Shown: positions 25,083 to 35,205 of the stretch, in pieces
Numbering within the stretch: the stretch's first letter is position 1
Layout: each line of letters begins with the position of its first letter
Source of the DNA: JAVBTR01 sp031556065
GTDB lineage: Bacteria > Bacillota > Clostridia > Christensenellales > Aristaeellaceae
DNA length: 64,000 nucleotides
Reading direction: 5' to 3'
Assembly: GCA_031556065.1 (NCBI GenBank)
Contig: JAVBTR010000079.1
Span: 1-64,000, forward strand
The notes under the pieces: generated by a model
Seen by the model: only the letters and a program-made list of their open reading frames with translations
Told to the model about the DNA's origin: nothing
Databases searched by the model: none
Translations under genes and position numbers: made by a program

Positions 25083-27401
25083 ATGCAGCGATTTGTACCA
25101 AGAACCACCATGAACTTTCCGCCCCAAGCCTTATGTGATTTGCCGGTTTGGTTTTCCAAACTGTTATATATGCGTGGAATCGATACGGATGAAAAGGCCG
25201 GACGGTTTCTTCATCCTTCCCTTCAAGCTTTGCATGATCCCTTTGAAATGCGGGGCATGGATAAAGCCCTATCCCTCATTCAAACCGCCATTGCCACTAA
25301 AGAGAACATCGCCATCTACGGCGACTACGATGTAGACGGTATCTGCGCCACAGCCATCATGGCCAAAGCACTGGAAAAATTGGGCGGTCAGGCAACCCCT
25401 TACCTGCCCGATCGCCATGAAGAGGGTTACGGCCTTAACGAAGGTGCCATTAGAGCTTTAGCCAAAGGGCATCAGCTCTTAATCACCGTTGACTGCGGCA
25501 TCACCAACCACCAAGAAGTGCAATTGGCCAAAGAGCTTGGGATGAAGGTTCTGGTGACCGACCACCACGAGCCGGGGGAAACCTTGCCCTTAGCGGACGG
25601 GATATTGAACCCCCTTTTAGGCTACCCCTTCCAAAGGCTTTGCGGAGCGGGGGTGGCCTTCAAGCTTTGTCAGGCCTTATTGGGGCTAGAAGGGGTTCTG
25701 CCCCTGCTTCCTTATTGCGCCCTGGCCACCGTGGCGGACATTGTCCCCTTGGCCGATGAAAACAGAATACTGGTCTACTATGGCCTGGAAGCCATGAACG
25801 ATTGCAGCATTACCGGCCTTCGGGCCTTGATTGAGGCCAGCGAAACCACCCCGCCGCTAACGTCCATGCATTTGGCCTTTAGGTTAGCGCCCCGCCTCAA
25901 TGCTGCCGGACGGTTAAGCGATGCCAGAAAGGGACTTGATCTGCTGCTATCACAGGAGCCTGAAAAGGCCCGGGAGTTGGCTCTGGAATTGTGCCGGGAG
26001 AACGATCAGCGCCGAAGCATTCAGGATCAGATGACAAAGCAATGCTTTGCCTTAATGGAAACCCAGGTAGATTTTAAATGCGACAAAGCCATAATTTTAG
26101 TTGGGGACGATTTCAACCCCGGCATCATCGGCCTGTGCGCGGGAAAAATCTGCGAAAAATATCATTACCCCACTATCGTTTTGTCCCGCCGTGAGGATGG
26201 GCTGCTGGTGGGCAGCGCCCGTTCCATTAAGGGGGTGAACATTCACCAGGCCTTGAGCCAGTGCAAGGATTTGTTTTTGCGTTTTGGGGGCCATGCCCAG
26301 GCCGCAGGACTTACCATGGAAGAAAAATTTCTACCGGAGCTACGGCGCAGGCTTTCCCTGGCCATTTCGGACATTTCCGATCCCGCCTGCTACATAGAAG
26401 AGATGGAATACGATCTGGCTTTGCCCTTATCTGAAACCACATTGGATACCCTGGCCATTTTGGACGCACTGGAGCCTACAGGCTATGGCAACCCAGAACC
26501 GGTCTTCCTTCTGGCCGACGGCAGCATTCAATCCCTTCGTGCCATTGGCAAGGAGGGAGCTCATTTAAGCTTATCCCTTTTAGATGGGCAGACCATTCGC
26601 AGTAGCGTGTTCTTTTCCATGGGCGAACTGGCCCAAAAGCCCCTAAGCCGGGTCTGCGCGCTGTATACGCCAAAGCTGAACCAATGGCAGGGCAAAAAAA
26701 GCGTTCAATTGCAATTAAGCGCCTTGAAGCCCTATGGCTCCGATTCGGCGCTGCCCTCTGCCGAAGCCTTTCAGGAGGCGATTTTAAAGGATTTTTGTTC
26801 GCTTACGGCGAATTATATTAAGATGTCCCTTTTGGAGCCGGTCCCTTACACCAAGGAAACCGCCAAGCAGCTTTTCAAAGGGGTACAGGGTACATTGGTC
26901 ATTGCCCGAAGCCGGGAAACCGCACAGGAATACGATCTGCCTTTGGCCATTGGGAGGACCCGCGATCCCCGGGCTTTTAACACCTTGTTGGTCTGCCCGG
27001 ACGTAAGCGCCCTAAGAGACGATTTTACCAGTATTCTCTTGGCCGACGGGGTGGTTGATCCCATCGAGCTTAATGCCATCCAGGCCCGCTGTCCCAGTGC
27101 CGCTATTTATGCCCCCACGAAAAGAAACCCCGCTCTTTTAGCGCCCTTTCATTTAAGCGATGAAGCCTTAAGGGAAGCCTACAAGGCGCTGAAGCAATTT
27201 CCGGGGGCGAATCTCTCTGAACTGGCAGAAAAAACCGGTTTGGAACCGGTGCAGATTCTCTTCGCCTGTCATGGTTTTTCCCAGCTATCTTTAATAGAGT
27301 ATAACCCGGCACCTTTTCGGTTTACCCTATTGCCATCGCGCAAGTGCGAGCTGAACCAAAGTCCCCTGTTTTCAATTTTTCGTAAGGAGGAAGCGATTTG
27401 A
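25083..27401 (+). CDS. recJ: Single-stranded-DNA-specific exonuclease RecJ
   Basis: 772 residues. 5'-3' exonuclease of recombination and mismatch repair. DHH-family motifs: YGDYDVDGICA near residue 82, TVDCGIT, and TDHHEPG near 160; DHHA1-like GGHAQAAGLTM near 405, OB-fold region after it, and a long C-terminal extension of about 200 residues common in Firmicutes. Start ATG 25083 follows GGAGCGACGGGG; the frame is open far upstream into secF but without start signals. Ends in overlap with rel. Confidence 0.93.
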   Translation: MQRFVPRTTMNFPPQALCDLPVWFSKLLYMRGIDTDEKAGRFLHPSLQALHDPFEMRGMDKALSLIQTAIATKENIAIYGDYDVDGICATAIMAKALEKLGGQATPYLPDRHEEGYGLNEGAIRALAKGHQLLITVDCGITNHQEVQLAKELGMKVLVTDHHEPGETLPLADGILNPLLGYPFQRLCGAGVAFKLCQALLGLEGVLPLLPYCALATVADIVPLADENRILVYYGLEAMNDCSITGLRALIEASETTPPLTSMHLAFRLAPRLNAAGRLSDARKGLDLLLSQEPEKARELALELCRENDQRRSIQDQMTKQCFALMETQVDFKCDKAIILVGDDFNPGIIGLCAGKICEKYHYPTIVLSRREDGLLVGSARSIKGVNIHQALSQCKDLFLRFGGHAQAAGLTMEEKFLPELRRRLSLAISDISDPACYIEEMEYDLALPLSETTLDTLAILDALEPTGYGNPEPVFLLADGSIQSLRAIGKEGAHLSLSLLDGQTIRSSVFFSMGELAQKPLSRVCALYTPKLNQWQGKKSVQLQLSALKPYGSDSALPSAEAFQEAILKDFCSLTANYIKMSLLEPVPYTKETAKQLFKGVQGTLVIARSRETAQEYDLPLAIGRTRDPRAFNTLLVCPDVSALRDDFTSILLADGVVDPIELNAIQARCPSAAIYAPTKRNPALLAPFHLSDEALREAYKALKQFPGANLSELAEKTGLEPVQILFACHGFSQLSLIEYNPAPFRFTLLPSRKCELNQSPLFSIFRKEEAI

Positions 27402-29587
27402 ACTATAACTCATACGAATATATGCCATTGGATCAAATGCTCGCCCGGGTACAGAAGTACCATCCCGGGGATGGGTATCTTTTGGTAAAAAAAGCTTATG
27501 AGTTTGCCCAGGATGCCCACAAGGATCAGGTTCGCAAAAGCGGCGAGCCCTATTTTGTGCACCCTGCTTTCGTCGCTTCCATTTTAACAGAACTGATGAT
27601 CGACCCGCCCACCATCGCCGCGGGGCTGCTACACGATACGGTGGAGGATTGCGAAAATGTAACCCTGGCCACCATTAAGCAAGAATTTGGGGAAGAAGTG
27701 GCCCGCCTTGTGGATGGGGTTACGAAGCTTGATAAACTGGATTTTGCCGACAGGGAAGAAGCCCAGGCGGAAAGCCTTCGCAAAATGATCCTGGCTATGA
27801 GCAAGGACATCCGGGTGGTTTTGATCAAACTGGCCGACAGGCTTCACAACATGCGCACCCTGAAATTCCAATCCGATGCCCGCCGGGTGGCCATTGCCCG
27901 GGAAACCTTAGAAATTTACGCCCCTTTGGCACACCGCTTAGGGGTGTTCTCCATTAAGCAGGAGCTGGAGGATTTGTCCCTTCGGTTTATCGACCCAAAG
28001 GGCTATGAGGACCTGATTCAGAAAGTGGGAATGAAGCGGGCGGAGCGTGAAGAAAACATCCGCATGGTGATAGAGGAATTATCCCAGAAACTGGATGAAC
28101 TGCACATTCATTACGATATCGATGGCCGGCCCAAGCACTTTTACTCCATCTACCGCAAAATGGTTTTGCAAAACAAGCCCTTCGATCAGATTTACGATCT
28201 GTTTGCCGTCCGGGTACTGGTGGATACCATTCCCGATTGCTACGCGGTGCTGGGCATTGTCCACACCCTGTGGAACCAGATGCCTGGCCGGTTTAAGGAT
28301 TATATTTCCGTGCCCAAGGCCAACATGTACCAATCCCTCCACACCACGGTGGTGGGCGGCCGCAAGATTCCCTTCCCCTTTGAGGTACAAATCCGCACCT
28401 GGGAAATGCACCGGGTGGCGGAATTTGGCATTGCCGCCCACTGGCGCTACAAAGAAGGCGGCGCCCAGGGCAATGAGGGGCTGGATGCCAAGCTTAGCTG
28501 GCTGCGCCAGATTCTGGATTGGCAGAACGAAACCAAGGATTCCAAAGAATTTGTAGATTCTTTAAAGACCGACCTCTTTTCTGAGGAAGTGCTTTTGTTC
28601 ACCCCCAAGGGGGATATTATTTCCATGCAAAAGGGCGCCACGCCCATCGACTTTGCTTACCGCATCCACTCCGCCGTAGGCAACTCCTGCGTGGGAGCAA
28701 AGATTAACGGCAAGATCGTGCCTTTGGATACGGTTTTAGAAACCGGTGACAGGGTGGACATTCTTACCTCCTCCGCCTCCAAGGGCCCCAGCATCGACTG
28801 GCTGAAGCTGTGTAAAACCCAGCAGGCCAAGGCCAAAATTCGCCAGTTCTTTAAGAAGGAAATGCGGGAAGAGAACATCGAAAAAGGGCGGGACATGATC
28901 GAAAAGGAAGCCAAGCGCCGCAGCGTACAGCTTTCCACCCTTTTAAAGCCGGAGTTCTATGAAGGTATGCTAAAAAAATATGGTTTTTTCGATCTGGAAG
29001 ATATTTATGGCGCTGTGGGCTATGGCGGCATGGCGGCTGTGTATGTGGTTTCCAAGCTCATTGATGAACAACGAGCCAAGGAAGCCCCTCAGGCCCCTAA
29101 GCTGCCTCCTGTGCAGGAGGAACGCAAGCCCCACGGCAAGCCCGTCCACGGTATTTACGTGGAAGGCGAAAGCGGCATGCTGGTGCGCTTTGCCAAGTGC
29201 TGTAACCCCGTCCCTGGGGACGATATTGTAGGCTACATTACCAGAGGCCGCGGGGTTACTGTCCACAAGGCCGATTGCGTGAACGCGGTAAGCCCTGAAA
29301 CAGACCGGATGATCAGCGTGACCTGGGCAGAGGAAAACGTAGGCAAGTTCGATGCCACGATCCAGATCATCGCCTATGACCATGTGAGCCTGCTGGGCGA
29401 GCTGGCCATGGCCATATCGGATATCAATATTCCCATTACCGCCGCCAACGCGAAAATGAACAGCAAAAACAAAACCAGCCTCATTACATTGGTGGTGCAG
29501 GTCAATAGCCGGGAGCAGGTGGACCGGGTCATCAAAATGCTCCAGCGCCGCACCGATGTGGTAGAGGTGTTTAGAGGAGCCAGCTAA
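27398..29587 (+). CDS. rel: Bifunctional (p)ppGpp synthetase/hydrolase (Rel/SpoT family)
   Basis: 729 residues, normal length. HD hydrolase domain (residues about 25-180; GLLHDTVED and LADRLHNMRTL), synthetase domain (240-350; YSIYRKM, NMYQSLHTTVVG), TGS domain (about 390-450; FTPKGDIISMQKGATPIDFA), a His/Cys region (FAKCCNPVPGDDI) and C-terminal ACT domain. TTG start at 27398, 6 nt after AAGGAGGAAG, overlapping the recJ stop. Both active sites look complete, as expected for the single long Rel of Firmicutes. Confidence 0.94.
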   Translation: MNYNSYEYMPLDQMLARVQKYHPGDGYLLVKKAYEFAQDAHKDQVRKSGEPYFVHPAFVASILTELMIDPPTIAAGLLHDTVEDCENVTLATIKQEFGEEVARLVDGVTKLDKLDFADREEAQAESLRKMILAMSKDIRVVLIKLADRLHNMRTLKFQSDARRVAIARETLEIYAPLAHRLGVFSIKQELEDLSLRFIDPKGYEDLIQKVGMKRAEREENIRMVIEELSQKLDELHIHYDIDGRPKHFYSIYRKMVLQNKPFDQIYDLFAVRVLVDTIPDCYAVLGIVHTLWNQMPGRFKDYISVPKANMYQSLHTTVVGGRKIPFPFEVQIRTWEMHRVAEFGIAAHWRYKEGGAQGNEGLDAKLSWLRQILDWQNETKDSKEFVDSLKTDLFSEEVLLFTPKGDIISMQKGATPIDFAYRIHSAVGNSCVGAKINGKIVPLDTVLETGDRVDILTSSASKGPSIDWLKLCKTQQAKAKIRQFFKKEMREENIEKGRDMIEKEAKRRSVQLSTLLKPEFYEGMLKKYGFFDLEDIYGAVGYGGMAAVYVVSKLIDEQRAKEAPQAPKLPPVQEERKPHGKPVHGIYVEGESGMLVRFAKCCNPVPGDDIVGYITRGRGVTVHKADCVNAVSPETDRMISVTWAEENVGKFDATIQIIAYDHVSLLGELAMAISDINIPITAANAKMNSKNKTSLITLVVQVNSREQVDRVIKMLQRRTDVVEVFRGAS

Positions 29588-29590
29588 TTT

Positions 29591-30040
29591 ATGCGCTGTG
29601 TTATACAAAGGGTATCCCACGCCAAGGTGCTTTCAAATGGGGCGCTCACAGGCGAAATCGAAAAAGGCCTGATGGTTTTAGTTGGGGTTATGGACGGGGA
29701 TACACAAACCGATTTAAAATATATGACCGACAAGGTACCCAACCTGCGCATCTTTGAAGACGAAAATGAAAAAATGAACCTGTCTGTTTTAGATGTGGGC
29801 GGGGCTATTTTGGCTGTAAGTCAGTTTACCCTCTACGGGGATGCCCGGGGGGGCCGCAGGCCCAGCTTTATTCAGGCTGCCGGGCCGGACATGGCCAATG
29901 CCCTTTACGAAAAGCTACTGACTGCCTGGCGGGAAAAGGGCCTGAGGGTAGAAACCGGGGTTTTCCGCACCCACATGGAGGTCACTTTAACCAACGACGG
30001 CCCCGTAACTCTTTTACTGGATTCAAGAAAGGGCTTTTAA
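29591..30040 (+). CDS. dtd: D-aminoacyl-tRNA deacylase Dtd
   Basis: 149 residues, the standard length. Removes D-amino acids wrongly attached to tRNA. Family motifs SQFTLYGDARGGRRPSF near residue 77 and LTNDGPVTLLLDS near the C-terminus (the cross-subunit Gly-Pro pair is in NDGPVT). Starts 3 bp after rel, as in many Firmicutes. Confidence 0.95.
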   Translation: MRCVIQRVSHAKVLSNGALTGEIEKGLMVLVGVMDGDTQTDLKYMTDKVPNLRIFEDENEKMNLSVLDVGGAILAVSQFTLYGDARGGRRPSFIQAAGPDMANALYEKLLTAWREKGLRVETGVFRTHMEVTLTNDGPVTLLLDSRKGF

Positions 30041-30041
30041 T

Positions 30042-30635
30042 ATGGAGATCATCCGCATTCCTGTTGGCGATTTTCAGGCCAACTGCTATATTCTTTTTCT
30101 GCCCCAAAGGGATGATTGTGTATTGATCGACCCCGGCTGGGAGGAAAACATTATCAAAACCCACATAGGCCCCCGGAAGGTTGCCGGGGTGCTTTTGACC
30201 CACGGCCATTTCGACCATATGGGGGCGGCTGCCGCCTTTACCAATAAGGTCTATCTCCACGAGGAAGAGCTTATTATGCTTACGGACAGCCATTATAATG
30301 TGTCCGATCAGTTCGGTTATGCTTTGGATTTTACTGGCCTGACTCCCGTTGCCGTTCACGAAGGGGAGGAAATTTTGTTAGGGGGCATGGTGTTTAAAGT
30401 GCTGCACACCCCGGGCCACACAAGGGGCTCCGTCTGCTTTGAATGCGGGGAGCACCTGTTTACCGGGGATACCCTTTTTAAATCCGGCTATGGCACCTAC
30501 ACCCTGCCAGGGGGAAACCTTCAGGAGCTAAGGCATTCTTTAAAACGGCTTATATCCATCCGGGATAATTATACCATCCACCCTGGCCACAACGGCGAAA
30601 CTACCATTTTAAGTGAAAGGGGTGCCTATGAATGA
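30042..30635 (+). CDS. MBL-fold metallohydrolase (YcbL/GloB2-like)
   Basis: 197 residues. Zinc-binding motif THGHFDHMG near residue 51, further ligands in HTPGHTRGS near 124, TGDTLF near 146 and HPGHNGET at the end. This is the short glyoxalase II-like family; hydrolysis of thioesters is expected but the substrate is not known. One bp after dtd and overlapping hemZ by 4 bp, a conserved clostridial arrangement. Confidence 0.88.
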   Translation: MEIIRIPVGDFQANCYILFLPQRDDCVLIDPGWEENIIKTHIGPRKVAGVLLTHGHFDHMGAAAAFTNKVYLHEEELIMLTDSHYNVSDQFGYALDFTGLTPVAVHEGEEILLGGMVFKVLHTPGHTRGSVCFECGEHLFTGDTLFKSGYGTYTLPGGNLQELRHSLKRLISIRDNYTIHPGHNGETTILSERGAYE

Positions 30636-32068
30636 GCCTAAAATTAGCCACCCCTCTGCCAAAGTTCGCCGGGGATATGATGGACGTGTACCGGATTTTC
30701 TATGGCCCCATGGATTGTGTTTTATGCCCCAAGGAAACAGCGGAGCTGGTGCACCGCTTTAAGGAACAGGATGGCAGCTACAAGACCCATTTCGCCTACC
30801 AGGGCCATGAAGCCCAAATGGGCGTGGAAATCCCCAATGGGAGCGAAATCGTTCAAAAGCGAGTAATGAAGCGGCTGATCAAGCAGACGCTGTACGACCT
30901 GTTAAGGGCCATTACAGGCATCCATCCCCCATGGGGAAGCCTGACGGGCATCCGCCCCACACGGCTTTTTTACGAGCAATTGGAAGAGGGCCTTTCCATG
31001 GACGAGGCCCAGGCCATGATGGAAACCAAGTACGATTTGCTTCCGGGCAAGGCCGCTCTTTTAAATGACATCGTCTTTACACAGCAGGCTATGCCAAAGC
31101 CCACAGATAACCAGGTGGATATCTATATTGGCATTCCCTTTTGCACAAGCCTTTGCGCTTACTGCTCCTTTTCTTCCGGAGAAATCGGTAACGGCAAACT
31201 GGTACCTCCTTATTTGGAAGCGCTGGAAAAGGAGATGGCCGCCACCGCAGCTTTGATGAAGGAATGTGGCCTTGCGCTTAGGGCACTGTACATTGGCGGC
31301 GGCACCCCCACCTCCTTAAATGAAACCCAGTTTGGCTGGCTCATTGATAAAATGAATGCCTACTTCCCCGGGGCCATGGAAATCACCGTGGAAGCAGGCA
31401 GGCCCGATACCATCACCATGGAAAAGCTGCTTACCCTGAAAAATGCCGGGGTCACAAGGATCAGCATCAACCCCCAGACCTTTAACGATAAGACCCTCCA
31501 ATTAATCGGCAGGCACCACACCGCCAAAGATGTTTTTAACGCCTACGAAATGGCCCGGGATGCCGGTATCACCCATATCAATATGGATATTATCGCCGGA
31601 CTGCCCGGGGAAAGCCTTGAAGATTTTCAGTATTCCATGGATCAGGTCTTAACCCTGCACCCAGAATCGCTGACAATTCATACCCTTGCACTAAAGCGCT
31701 CCAGCCGGCTGCATTTGGAGGGGGCAACTCTGCCTGATGGGGTGCAGACCAGCCAGATGGTGGCTTTAGGCGCCCAAACCGCCAAAGCCCTTTCCCTTTC
31801 CCCCTACTACCTCTACAGGCAAAAGTACATGGCAGGGAACCAAGAAAACGTAGGCTATGCCCTGCCCGGCCACAGCTGCCTCTATAACGTGGATATGATG
31901 GAAGAAACCGCCAATATACTGGGCGTTGGGGCCGGGGCTATGAGTAAGCGCCTCTTTGGCTTAGAAGGCCGCATTGAGCGGGCGCCTAATGTGTCGGACA
32001 TTTTGATCTATCTAAAAAGAACCGATGAAATGATTTCTCGAAAAAGATTGTTATGGAATCGTGAATGA
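30632..32068 (+). CDS. hemZ: Oxygen-independent coproporphyrinogen III oxidase-like protein HemZ
   Basis: 478 residues. Radical SAM protein with an N-terminal domain of about 155 residues before the cluster motif PFCTSLCAYC (CxxxCxxC), then YIGGGTPT, EAGRPDTIT and HINMDIIAGLPGE, typical of the HemN/HemW superfamily. The N-terminal extension and the genomic position after rel-dtd-MBL hydrolase match clostridial HemZ. Whether it acts in haem synthesis or another radical SAM reaction in this organism is not shown by the sequence. Start ATG overlaps the previous stop. Confidence 0.85.
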   Translation: MSLKLATPLPKFAGDMMDVYRIFYGPMDCVLCPKETAELVHRFKEQDGSYKTHFAYQGHEAQMGVEIPNGSEIVQKRVMKRLIKQTLYDLLRAITGIHPPWGSLTGIRPTRLFYEQLEEGLSMDEAQAMMETKYDLLPGKAALLNDIVFTQQAMPKPTDNQVDIYIGIPFCTSLCAYCSFSSGEIGNGKLVPPYLEALEKEMAATAALMKECGLALRALYIGGGTPTSLNETQFGWLIDKMNAYFPGAMEITVEAGRPDTITMEKLLTLKNAGVTRISINPQTFNDKTLQLIGRHHTAKDVFNAYEMARDAGITHINMDIIAGLPGESLEDFQYSMDQVLTLHPESLTIHTLALKRSSRLHLEGATLPDGVQTSQMVALGAQTAKALSLSPYYLYRQKYMAGNQENVGYALPGHSCLYNVDMMEETANILGVGAGAMSKRLFGLEGRIERAPNVSDILIYLKRTDEMISRKRLLWNRE

Positions 32069-32091
32069 AACGTAAACCTTTTGAATACAGC

Positions 32092-32120
32092 TTGCATTGA
32101 ACCCATTTTTTTAGTACAAT
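32092..32120 (+). promoter_or_regulatory. Sigma-A promoter of the peptidyl-prolyl isomerase gene
   Basis: TTGCAT (32092-32097), 17-bp spacer, TACAAT (32115-32120), about 30 bp upstream of a GGAG ribosome site. Confidence 0.78.
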
Positions 32121-32157
32121 AACTAAGATTTAACTGGTTAATAAGGAGTGTAACGAT

Positions 32158-32682
32158 ATGTCTGAAATTAAAAACCCTACTTTTGAAATTACCATGCAAA
32201 GTGGCAAGATCATGTCCGGGGAGCTGTACCCGGAAATCGCCCCTCAATCTGTAGGCAATTTTACGGCCCTGGCCAATTCCGGCTTTTATGATGGGCTGAT
32301 CTTCCATCGGGTGATCCCTGGCTTCATGATCCAAGGCGGCTGCCCCAAAGGCACCGGCACCGGCGGCCCCGGATACAACATTAAGGGCGAATTTGCGAAA
32401 AACGGCGTGCCCAACGACTTAAAGCATACCTACGGTGTTTTAAGCATGGCCCGTTCCATGATGAACGATTCCGCTGGATCCCAGTTCTTTGTAATGACTT
32501 CCAACTCCCCCCACCTAGACGGCAGCTATGCAGGCTTTGGCAAGGTAACAGCCGGGCTGGATGCGGCGGAGGAGATCGTCAACCAGAAGCGGGATGCCAT
32601 GGATCGGCCGAAGGAAGACCAGGTCATCAAGTCCATCCGGGTGGAAACCTTCGGCAACGTTTATCCCTTTAACCAGCTATAA
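32158..32682 (+). CDS. Cyclophilin-type peptidyl-prolyl cis-trans isomerase
   Basis: 174 residues, one cyclophilin domain: FHRVIPGFMIQGG, GTGGPGY, MARSMMNDSAGSQFFVMT and LDGSYAGFGKV. Catalytic Arg is in FHRVI. No signal peptide, so a cytoplasmic folding catalyst (PpiB-like). RBS AAGGAGTGTAACGAT. Own promoter; precedes zapA by 73 bp. Confidence 0.93.
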   Translation: MSEIKNPTFEITMQSGKIMSGELYPEIAPQSVGNFTALANSGFYDGLIFHRVIPGFMIQGGCPKGTGTGGPGYNIKGEFAKNGVPNDLKHTYGVLSMARSMMNDSAGSQFFVMTSNSPHLDGSYAGFGKVTAGLDAAEEIVNQKRDAMDRPKEDQVIKSIRVETFGNVYPFNQL

Positions 32683-32755
32683 GGCAAAGTATTGAGCGTA
32701 GGTGAAAAAGGCGTAAGGCTTTCTTCCCTGCGCTTTATTTATGGGAGGCAATCGT

Positions 32756-33028
32756 ATGGAGAAGCAAAAGACCACAGTTTCTGTAGGTGGCAAGGATTAT
32801 ACCATCGTATCGGAGGACCCGGTGGAGCATGTAAAGCGGGTAGGCGTATATGTAGACCGCAAGCTATCCGAAATTGAAAAGGCCACCCGGCTGCCCACCA
32901 ATATGGCTGCCGTTTTAACGGCGCTGAACATCGCAGATGAACTGCTCAAAGCCCACGATGAAAACACCAAATTAAGGCGCGAACTCTTAAGCGCCTCCAA
33001 AGAAAACCAAAAGAAGGGCACGAAGTAA
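32756..33028 (+). CDS. zapA: Cell division protein ZapA
   Basis: 90 residues. ZapA bundles FtsZ filaments at the division site. N-terminal beta region with VSVGGKDYTIVSEDPVEHV and VDRKLSEIEKA, then a C-terminal helix with coiled-coil character (LNIADELLKAHDENTKLRRE). Start ATG 32756 follows GGGAGGCAATCGT; an in-frame ATG at 32741 lies upstream of that site. Followed 2 bp later by the U32 peptidase, a linkage typical of Firmicutes. Confidence 0.9.
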   Translation: MEKQKTTVSVGGKDYTIVSEDPVEHVKRVGVYVDRKLSEIEKATRLPTNMAAVLTALNIADELLKAHDENTKLRRELLSASKENQKKGTK

Positions 33029-33030
33029 AA

Positions 33031-35190
33031 ATGGAACTGCTGGCCCCTGCCGGAAATATGGAAGCACTTTATCAAGCTATTGCCAACGGCGCGGATGCCG
33101 TTTATTTGGGTTATACTGCTTTTTCCGCCCGGCAAGGGGCAGGCAATTTCAATGAGCAAGAATTAAACGAGGCCACCGCCCTATGCCACCTATACCATGT
33201 TCGGGTGTATGTGGCGCTGAACACGCTGATCAAAGAATCGGAATGGCCGGAGTTGGTAGCGGCTGTCAAGGTCATCGAAGGGGCCAAGGCCGATGCCGTT
33301 ATTGTACAGGATCTAGGGGTAGCGGCGTTTATTCGGGAAAGCTTCCCTTTGCTGCCTATTCACGCCAGCACCCAGATGGCTCTGCACAATGTACAGGGCG
33401 TTCGCTTCGCCAAGGAAATGGGCTTTACCCGTGTGGTATTGGCCAGGGAATGCAGCCTGAAAGAAATTGAGCTTTGCTGCCAGGAAGGCCTGGAGATTGA
33501 AATTTTCGTTCATGGGGCCATGTGCGTCAGCCAAAGTGGAGAATGCCTGTTTTCCAGCATGGTAGGGGGCAGAAGCGGCAACCGTGGCCGCTGTGCCCAG
33601 CCCTGCCGGATGGATTACCGTTTCGAAGGCAAAAAAGGGGCCTGCCTTTCCCCCAGGGATATCATGCTTCGGGAGCAGTTGCCCCTGCTCCAAAAAGCCG
33701 GGGTCACCTCCCTTAAAATTGAAGGCCGGTTAAAAAGACCGGAGTATGTTTCCGAGGTGACGGCCAGCTACCGCCGAGCCCTTGACGGGACCAGCCTCTC
33801 CGCTCAGGAGGAAAAAGAAAAGCTTTTGCAAATCTTTAACCGGGGGGGCTTTATGCAGGGCCACGTTATGGGTCAGGAGGACGGGGATATGGTTTACCCT
33901 CAAAGGGTAAACCATTTAGGGGTGCCTCTGGGCCAGGTGATGGGATTCCACAACGGCATGGCCCGGATTCTTTTAAATAAACCCATTCATAACGGGGATG
34001 CCCTTCATTTCGAGGGGAACCCGGAATGCGAGGCTGTGTATTCCGGTAAGGATTTACCGACGGGGGCTACTGCCCTTTGCCGCCTGCGAGAGAACGCCAA
34101 TGTACCAAACGGGGCCATTGTCAGCCGCCTGGTGGACAACCTGCAGATGCTGGAAGCCCTAAAAGAGCTGCCGAAAATCACTGTGGATATGCAGCTTCAA
34201 TGCATGCCCGGAAGCCCCTTGGCCCTGAACATTTACGGCACCACCGTTTATGGCGATATGGTTGCGCAAGCCCAGAAGGCCCCTGCTACAAAAGAAAGCC
34301 TTGAAGGGCTTTTGCGTAAGACAGGCGGTACAAGCTTTGTTGCCCGTGGGGTTTCCATTGAAACAGAAAATGCTTTCGCGCCGGTTTCCGCTATTAACCA
34401 GTTAAGGCGGGACAGCCTGGAGGCCTTCGCAAGGGCCCGTGCTGAAGCCTTTTATTGCCAGGGTCGCACTGCCAATACCGCAGTGCCCTTGGCGCACAGA
34501 CCCATTCCCCCATTGCCCTTTAGCATAGCCAGCCGAGGGGAGGCTGCCGGCTGCAATCTGTTTTACGGCGGCTTAGAACAGCTTCAGGCCCCTGCCTGGC
34601 TTTGCCTGCCCACCGCCTGCACTGGCAGCGAGCTGGAAAACATGGTACGCTTAGCGGAAAATAACCCCAACGTGCTGGGCTTGATCTTAGGCAGCATTGG
34701 CCAATGGGGCACCCAAACCACATTGCCCCTGGCTGCCGGAGAAGGGATTCCCGCCTGGAACCGCCTGGCTGCTCAAACGCTCATCGATCTGGGGTTTCAT
34801 TTTATCATTGCCAGTCCGGAGCTGTCTTTAAAGGAGCTGGAAGCCCTAAAGGGCTATCCTCTGCTGATTCAAACCACAGGCCGGGTACGGCTGATGACTT
34901 TAAGCCACTGTCCCCGCCGCACGGCCATGGGGCTAAAAAAGGGCCGGGCCGCCTGCCGCATGTGCGACAACCGCCCCTTGCCCCCCTTGGTGGACCGGAT
35001 GAACGAAAGCTTCCCCCTAAGAAGAATCAAGCTGGAATCCGGCTGCAAAATCGAAGTGCTAAGTTCTAAGGAGCTGAACAACCTAAAAGATGAACCCGCC
35101 TTGAAGGCCCTGGGTTTCTGCCCCCTTCACGAAGGGGAAGCCCCCAGAGAGCCCAGCACCAAAGGCCACCTATATAAACCCGTTGAATAG
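33031..35190 (+). CDS. U32 family peptidase (collagenase-like / RlhA-YrrO-like)
   Basis: 719 residues. Begins MELLAPAGNMEALYQAIANG; the family signature region is EIFVHGAMCVSQSGECLFSS near residue 160, with GRCAQPCRMDY. Cys pairs here and near the C-terminus (GRAACRMCDN) suggest an iron-sulfur cluster. A DUF3656-type segment and second U32-like repeat occupy the C-terminal half. Members of this group modify 23S rRNA or tRNA (RlhA, TrhP) rather than degrade collagen, so an RNA hydroxylation role is plausible. Lies between zapA and mutS2. Confidence 0.85.
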   Translation: MELLAPAGNMEALYQAIANGADAVYLGYTAFSARQGAGNFNEQELNEATALCHLYHVRVYVALNTLIKESEWPELVAAVKVIEGAKADAVIVQDLGVAAFIRESFPLLPIHASTQMALHNVQGVRFAKEMGFTRVVLARECSLKEIELCCQEGLEIEIFVHGAMCVSQSGECLFSSMVGGRSGNRGRCAQPCRMDYRFEGKKGACLSPRDIMLREQLPLLQKAGVTSLKIEGRLKRPEYVSEVTASYRRALDGTSLSAQEEKEKLLQIFNRGGFMQGHVMGQEDGDMVYPQRVNHLGVPLGQVMGFHNGMARILLNKPIHNGDALHFEGNPECEAVYSGKDLPTGATALCRLRENANVPNGAIVSRLVDNLQMLEALKELPKITVDMQLQCMPGSPLALNIYGTTVYGDMVAQAQKAPATKESLEGLLRKTGGTSFVARGVSIETENAFAPVSAINQLRRDSLEAFARARAEAFYCQGRTANTAVPLAHRPIPPLPFSIASRGEAAGCNLFYGGLEQLQAPAWLCLPTACTGSELENMVRLAENNPNVLGLILGSIGQWGTQTTLPLAAGEGIPAWNRLAAQTLIDLGFHFIIASPELSLKELEALKGYPLLIQTTGRVRLMTLSHCPRRTAMGLKKGRAACRMCDNRPLPPLVDRMNESFPLRRIKLESGCKIEVLSSKELNNLKDEPALKALGFCPLHEGEAPREPSTKGHLYKPVE

Positions 35191-35205
35191 TAAAAGGAGA
35201 TTTTT